This document shows positions 14,567 through 17,103 of a stretch of 17,103 nucleotides of DNA, one piece after another. The DNA is taken from positions 1 to 17,103 of the forward strand of contig JAILLX010000037.1 in assembly GCA_024692925.1 (NCBI GenBank), in the 5' to 3' direction. Each line of letters begins with the position of its first letter. Positions within the stretch are counted from its first letter, which is position 1. The notes under the pieces are model-generated. The model did no database searches. It was given only the letters and a program-made list of their open reading frames with translations, and had not been told where the DNA came from. The stretch is from a bacterium. GTDB taxonomy: Bacteria > Pseudomonadota > Alphaproteobacteria > Rs-D84 > CACZYB01. The translations under genes were made by a program, and so were the position numbers.

Positions 14567-14596
14567 TTTTTCCCATCGGTTGGTGGGGATTTTTTT
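14567..14596. terminator. Bidirectional Rho-independent terminator
   Basis: CCCATC (14572-14577) pairs with GGTGGG (14582-14587, one G-T pair) around GGTT. T-runs lie on both strands. It separates the 12323 gene from the converging minus-strand gene, whose stop is in the T-run. Confidence 0.75.
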
Positions 14597-15077
14597 AGAA
14601 ACGTTCCGATGTTTTAAGGATGTTTAACATCTCAGTAAAATTTTTAAGCTGGGATAAATCTTTTTTCAATTGGTTTGGATAATAAAGTTTTGCGATGTTT
14701 AGACCAAGACGAACATCCTTGTAAAGTTGGTCAATGAATTCCTTGTTATTTATATTTTTTGAAATAATTTCTCTGGTTTCTTCCAATGCGTCAGCCTTTT
14801 TATCAAAGGTTAATTCTTTGTTATCTCTTTCATCAAAATTACGCATATTTTTATCATTGAATTGCATAATCAGTGCGTATGTTATGTAATACGAATCTTC
14901 TGGATTTCGATTTAACATACTTGCAATTGTTAAAATATTATCTGAAAGAACACGATTTAATTTTAATAAATTAGTTGCAAGATTAAACCGTTGTTCCGGA
15001 GAAATACGGATGTCAGGATTATTATAGCTATTTTTTAAAATAGCTTTGAAATTTACATTTTCTTTTATATGATCCAT
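14595..15077 (-). CDS. Small helical protein of unknown function
   Basis: 160 residues, charged and predicted largely helical, no Cys, no signal peptide, no membrane segment. It begins MDHIKENVNFKAILKN and ends L-K-T-S-E-R-F. Possible features are an amphipathic central helix (Q-R-F-N-L-A-T-N-L-L-K-L-N-R-V-L) and a YY motif (D-S-Y-Y-I-T-Y-A-L). I do not recognise the family. The start is well supported: AGGAGAGG (15089-15082) lies 4 nt upstream of the ATG. The codon pattern is like that of its neighbours. It lies between a secreted protein gene and a tRNA gene, which gives no functional hint. Confidence 0.75.
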   Translation of the reverse strand: MDHIKENVNFKAILKNSYNNPDIRISPEQRFNLATNLLKLNRVLSDNILTIASMLNRNPEDSYYITYALIMQFNDKNMRNFDERDNKELTFDKKADALEETREIISKNINNKEFIDQLYKDVRLGLNIAKLYYPNQLKKDLSQLKNFTEMLNILKTSERF

Positions 15078-15100
15078 TTTTCCTCTCCTGAAAGTATACT

Positions 15101-15129
15101 ATCATAAAATTGGGGGAAATGCTAGTAAA
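15101..15129 (-). promoter_or_regulatory. Possible promoter of the 15077 gene
   Basis: Minus strand TTTACT (15129-15124), 17 nt, TATGAT (15106-15101). A TATACT at 15098-15093 would put the start point inside the ribosome site and is less likely. Confidence 0.3.
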
Positions 15130-15243
15130 AATATCGAAATTTTATTTGAATAAATTCGGATTTTTTATTTTCGGTGCGAGAATGAAAGAAATTGATATTT
15201 GGTGAAAATGAGCATTGCGAAGTTTGAATTTTTGAATGGAAAT

Positions 15244-15267
15244 AAAAAACTCTGGTTAAAACCAGAG
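15244..15267 (-). terminator. Rho-independent terminator of tRNA-Leu
   Basis: On the minus strand CTCTGGTT and AACCAGAG form a perfect stem (15250-15267) followed by six U. It begins 7 nt past the CCA end of the tRNA. Confidence 0.85.
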
Positions 15268-15274
15268 CCAATTT

Positions 15275-15361
15275 TGGTGCGAGCGAGAAGACTTGAACTT
15301 CCAAGGGAAAACTCCCACAGCGACCTCAACACTGCGCGTCTACCAATTTCGCCACGCTCGC
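15275..15361 (-). tRNA. tRNA-Leu, anticodon GAG
   Basis: An 87-nt class II tRNA with a long variable arm. The acceptor GCGAGCG (15361-15355) pairs with CGCTCGC (15285-15279), followed by discriminator A and an encoded CCA (to 15275). The anticodon loop TTGAGGT sits on a 5-bp stem, with anticodon GAG reading CUC/CUU. The T arm carries GTTCAAGTC. It is divergent from tRNA-Arg. Confidence 0.95.
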
Positions 15362-15373
15362 AAAGATGAGGAT

Positions 15374-15401
15374 ATTATAACAAAAAGTTTTAATTTTGCA
15401 A
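15374..15401 (-). promoter_or_regulatory. tRNA-Leu promoter (extended -10)
   Basis: Minus strand TTGCAA (15401-15396), 16 nt, TATAAT (15379-15374) preceded by TGT. The start point would be a few bases before the tRNA 5' end. Confidence 0.6.
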
Positions 15402-15430
15402 GCATTTCTGTAAAAAGTTTGAAAAAATAC

Positions 15431-15458
15431 TTTACAAATATAAAAAAAGTGTTAAAAT
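15431..15458 (+). promoter_or_regulatory. tRNA-Arg promoter (extended -10)
   Basis: TTTACA (15431-15436), 16 nt, TAAAAT (15453-15458) with TG at 15450-15451. The -10 context GTGTTAAA is the same as in the promoter of the 6296 gene. Confidence 0.5.
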
Positions 15459-15471
15459 CCTTCTTGTTTGT

Positions 15472-15548
15472 GGCCTCGTAGCTCAGCTGGATAGAGCAAC
15501 AGCCTTCTAAGCTGTGGGTCAGACGTTCGAATCGTCTCGGGGTCACCA
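15472..15548 (+). tRNA. tRNA-Arg, anticodon UCU
   Basis: 77 nt including an encoded CCA. The acceptor GGCCTCG pairs with CGGGGTC (two G-U pairs). The D arm is GCTC/GAGC. The anticodon stem ACAGC/GCTGT carries loop CTTCTAA with anticodon TCT, reading AGA/AGG. The T arm is AGACG/CGTCT around TTCGAAT. Genes of this kind are frequent integration sites for islands, and unusual DNA does begin downstream, but no attachment-site repeat is visible in the window. Confidence 0.95.
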
Positions 15549-15556
15549 AAAGTTTC

Positions 15557-15582
15557 AAACCGTCCGTATGGGCGGTTTTTTC
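15557..15582 (+). terminator. Rho-independent terminator of tRNA-Arg
   Basis: ACCGTCC (15559-15565) and GGGCGGT (15570-15576) pair with one G-T around GTAT, followed by a T-run. Confidence 0.85.
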
Positions 15583-15930
15583 TATACCCTTAAAGCACAG
15601 GTTCTGCCAGGTTTTCGGTTTTCAAATTATCTAACTGGTCCTCACTTTTTTATGTTTTTGAGTTAAATCTAACTATTTTACTCTCTATTCTCTAAGAAAT
15701 TGTTGGACATATCTATTGGTCAATTTAACCACTTGATTTTACTTATATAAAAATGTGTCGGTACGTTAGAAAAGTTTTACAAATTCTGAGGGGTAGCGTT
15801 TTCAGAAAAATGAAAATGTCCAACAGTTTTTTATCTATTAATCTTCCTCTGGTTCATAAAGTTTCCACAGATAATAAATAGTTTGATAATTAATAAAGGG
15901 ATAGTTTAAAAGGAAAATATTCAAAATTTG
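15583..15930. other. Gene-free stretch between tRNA-Arg and the haemagglutinin gene
   Basis: About 350 bp with no convincing open frame on either strand. It contains two copies of ATCTAACT (15628-15635 and 15667-15674), a small hairpin AGTTA/TAACT (15661-15674), and the inverted repeat listed separately at 15697-15829. Base composition is as AT-rich as the surroundings. Confidence 0.6.
15697..15829. repeat. Inverted repeat, possible MITE or IS remnant
   Basis: AAATTGTTGGACAT (15697-15710) is matched, with one difference, by the reverse complement of 15816-15829 (core ATGTCCAACA at 15816-15825). The 105 bp between have no coding capacity. A short non-coding segment with 14-bp near-identical inverted ends next to a tRNA is what a miniature transposable element or decayed insertion sequence would leave. 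No target-site duplication is visible, so it could also be a hairpin-forming leader. Confidence 0.35.
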
Positions 15931-15931
15931 C

Positions 15932-15960
15932 TTGCAAAATCAAATAAATAATGCTAAATT
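15932..15960 (+). promoter_or_regulatory. Promoter of the haemagglutinin gene (extended -10)
   Basis: TTGCAA (15932-15937), 17 nt, TAAATT (15955-15960) with TG at 15952-15953. The short leader contains AAAGG (15982-15986) 6 nt before the ATG at 15993. Confidence 0.45.
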
Positions 15961-15992
15961 CCGACTCAGATTAATGACAATAAAGGTATAAT

Positions 15993-17103
15993 ATGTCAAG
16001 TTTTAGCAAAATATTTCAGATTTTTTCGAAAGGATTTTGCAAAAGTTTAGTTTTTTATTTCTCTTTTTACTTAATATTTTCCCCTTTATTTTCTTTTCAA
16101 GCTTTTGCTCAAAGTTTACCAATTAATCCAGTTCCCAATAATGCAACATTAGGAACTTCTTCAAATAATATACCTGTTCTTAATATAACAAAACCAACTG
16201 CTACTGGTGTATCTGTTAATAAATTTAATGATTTTAATGTTGGAACAGAAGGTTTAATTGTAAACAACCTTAATTTACAGGATTATAATATTACTTATAA
16301 ATCTGCATTATCTAATCAACATGTCGAGTTTAATCCAAATTTTCGTGATGGTGATGCTGCAAAAATTATTTTAAATGAAGTTGTTTCAAATTCAAAAACA
16401 TTGATGAATGGATATACGGAAATTTATGGCCGTAAAGCAGATTATATTGTTGCAAATCCTAATGGTATAACTTGTAATGGTTGTGGATTTATAAATACAA
16501 CAAGATTATCCTTAGTAACAGGTAGTTCTAATATCGTAAATGGGAATATAGAAAATTTTAGAATTTCACCTAATGCAGAATTACGTATCAATGGTGTTGG
16601 CGTTGAAAATTTTGCCTTCTATAGTTCAAGTCCAGCAGATCTTGTTTCAAATGCAATAAAAATTTCAGGAAATATTTTATCAAATAGTGATTTAAGAATA
16701 CTTTCAGGTAATGATAAGTATGATTGGAAAAATCAAGCTGTATCATCGAATAGTAATGTTAATACAGAACTTGCAGTTGATGTTTCAGCTCTTGGTGGCA
16801 TAAAGGCTGGTAATATTAAAATTATAGCAACACAAAAAGGTTTTGGAATAAATCTTGATGGCGATGTTATTGCAGATACTGATAATATTGAAATTACTGC
16901 AGATGGAGAAATCAAAGTTAAAAACCTTGTTGCTCAGAATAATATTGTTGCTACTTCTAATGATAAAATTACTGCTATTGATAATGGAGAATTAGTATCA
17001 AATAACTTAATTTATTTTGATGCGGGAAATATTTTATTGCATTTGAAACAAGATCTGCTGGACTTGAACTATAGAAGGCAAAATTTTCAACGCCAACACC
17101 ATT
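15993..17103 (+). CDS. Filamentous haemagglutinin-like TpsA exoprotein, 5' part only
   Basis: The frame is open from ATG 15993 to the window edge (370 codons, no stop). A long signal peptide ends in FSFQAFA (cut after residue 39). Residues about 60-290 are a TPS secretion domain: P-V-L-N-I-T-K-P-T-A-T-G-V-S, N-K-F-N-D-F-N-V, the hallmark NPNGITCNGCGFINT (155-169), L-S-L-V-T-G, and later L-G-G-I-K-A-G-N-I-K-I-I-A-T-Q-K-G-F-G. Such proteins cross the outer membrane through a TpsB pore and act as adhesins or contact-dependent toxins; neither the TpsB partner nor the C-terminal effector is in view. Beta-helix-type sequence continues to about residue 346. The last ~24 codons (L-L-H-L-K-Q-D-L-L-D-L onwards) are antisense to codons 200-224 and are not normal haemagglutinin sequence. 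Confidence 0.9.
   Translation, partial: MSSFSKIFQIFSKGFCKSLVFYFSFYLIFSPLFSFQAFAQSLPINPVPNNATLGTSSNNIPVLNITKPTATGVSVNKFNDFNVGTEGLIVNNLNLQDYNITYKSALSNQHVEFNPNFRDGDAAKIILNEVVSNSKTLMNGYTEIYGRKADYIVANPNGITCNGCGFINTTRLSLVTGSSNIVNGNIENFRISPNAELRINGVGVENFAFYSSSPADLVSNAIKISGNILSNSDLRILSGNDKYDWKNQAVSSNSNVNTELAVDVSALGGIKAGNIKIIATQKGFGINLDGDVIADTDNIEITADGEIKVKNLVAQNNIVATSNDKITAIDNGELVSNNLIYFDAGNILLHLKQDLLDLNYRRQNFQRQHH
16590..16661 (+). repeat. Left arm of the 72-bp inverted repeat in the haemagglutinin gene
   Basis: This segment encodes part of the TPS domain (G-V-G-V-E-N-F-A-F-Y onward). Its exact reverse complement forms the last 72 bases of the window (17032-17103). The match extends about 5 bp further inward with a single-base indel. 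The right arm reaches the window edge, so the true outer limit is unknown. Confidence 0.95.
16657..16680. repeat. Imperfect hairpin at the inner end of the left arm
   Basis: ATAAAAATTTC and GAAATATTTTAT are complementary apart from one extra base, around AG. GGAAATATTTTAT from its right half (16668-16680) recurs in direct orientation at 17025-17037, exactly where the inverted copy begins. This is the likely junction microhomology. Confidence 0.7.
17032..17103 (-). repeat. Right arm of the 72-bp inverted repeat, at the window edge
   Basis: Exact reverse complement of 16590-16661, 370 bp downstream of it. On the minus strand it reads as TPS-domain codons that run into a stop near 16979, so it is not the start of a working second gene within the window. 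Confidence 0.95.

Noticed and set aside
15135..15159. Imperfect AT-rich palindrome CGAAATTTTATT / AATAAATTCG
   Set aside because: Weak pairing with bulges in very AT-rich DNA, no T-run, and no gene end to serve.
15171..15195. Fragment resembling the 3' end of the nearby tRNA-Leu (shared GGTGCGAG), a possible attachment-site remnant
   Set aside because: Only eight bases match exactly and the rest does not align, so chance is adequate.
16979..17103. A second haemagglutinin gene on the minus strand
   Set aside because: The minus-strand frame is only the inverted copy of part of the TPS domain; it lacks its own start in view and stops after about 42 codons.
1..17103. CRISPR array or defence cassette
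   Set aside because: No regularly spaced repeats, no Cas-like, nuclease-methylase or toxin-antitoxin genes were seen; the only nuclease is UvrC.

Overview
This is an AT-rich window from a Gram-negative bacterium. It is most likely an uncultured host-associated alphaproteobacterium of the gut RF32/Rhodospirillales-like kind; that placement is an inference, not a search result. Support: a pseudopilin with the N-terminus GRSIVEMLGVLAIMGV, which I associate with those genomes; uvrC next to pgsA, an order common in alphaproteobacteria; a BamE-type outer-membrane lipoprotein; tRNAs with encoded CCA; and short palindromes of the GATYCYGRA...TGAC type.

Layout. Positions 1-191 hold a regulatory region with two good sigma70-like promoters, a 14-bp palindrome and two direct repeats. 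It drives a two-gene unit of unknown function (192-1298: membrane protein, then a soluble helical protein). A shared bidirectional terminator separates this from tsaC (minus), which diverges from a glycosyltransferase (1994-3067). The glycosyltransferase overlaps pgsA tail-to-tail by 4 bp, and uvrC lies upstream of pgsA on the same strand. Next come a pseudopilin (5660-6163) and a large secreted Cys-rich protein (6296-8305), each with its own promoter and terminator. A cluster of three short palindromic repeats precedes valS, which is almost fused to a Nudix hydrolase gene. That gene converges on bamE. bamE diverges from a second large secreted Cys-rich protein (TTG start at 12323, to 14548). 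A small unknown helical gene follows on the minus strand, then tRNA-Leu(GAG) and tRNA-Arg(UCU) in divergent orientation.

Downstream of tRNA-Arg is a gene-free stretch of about 440 bp with a 14-bp imperfect inverted repeat, then the 5' part of a filamentous-haemagglutinin (TpsA) gene, open from 15993 to the window edge. The last 72 bp of the window are an exact inverted copy of 16590-16661 inside that gene. This is either a fold-back assembly chimera or a real inverted duplication.

Together the window mixes housekeeping functions (threonylcarbamoyl-adenosine modification of tRNA, phospholipid synthesis, excision repair, valine charging, outer-membrane assembly) with an envelope and secretion theme: the pseudopilin, two big disulfide-rich exported proteins that share an N-terminal design, a TpsA adhesin or exoprotein, and a glycosyltransferase. 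The least explained material is the 192-1298 gene pair, the two Cys-rich exported proteins, and the end of the fhaB-like gene.
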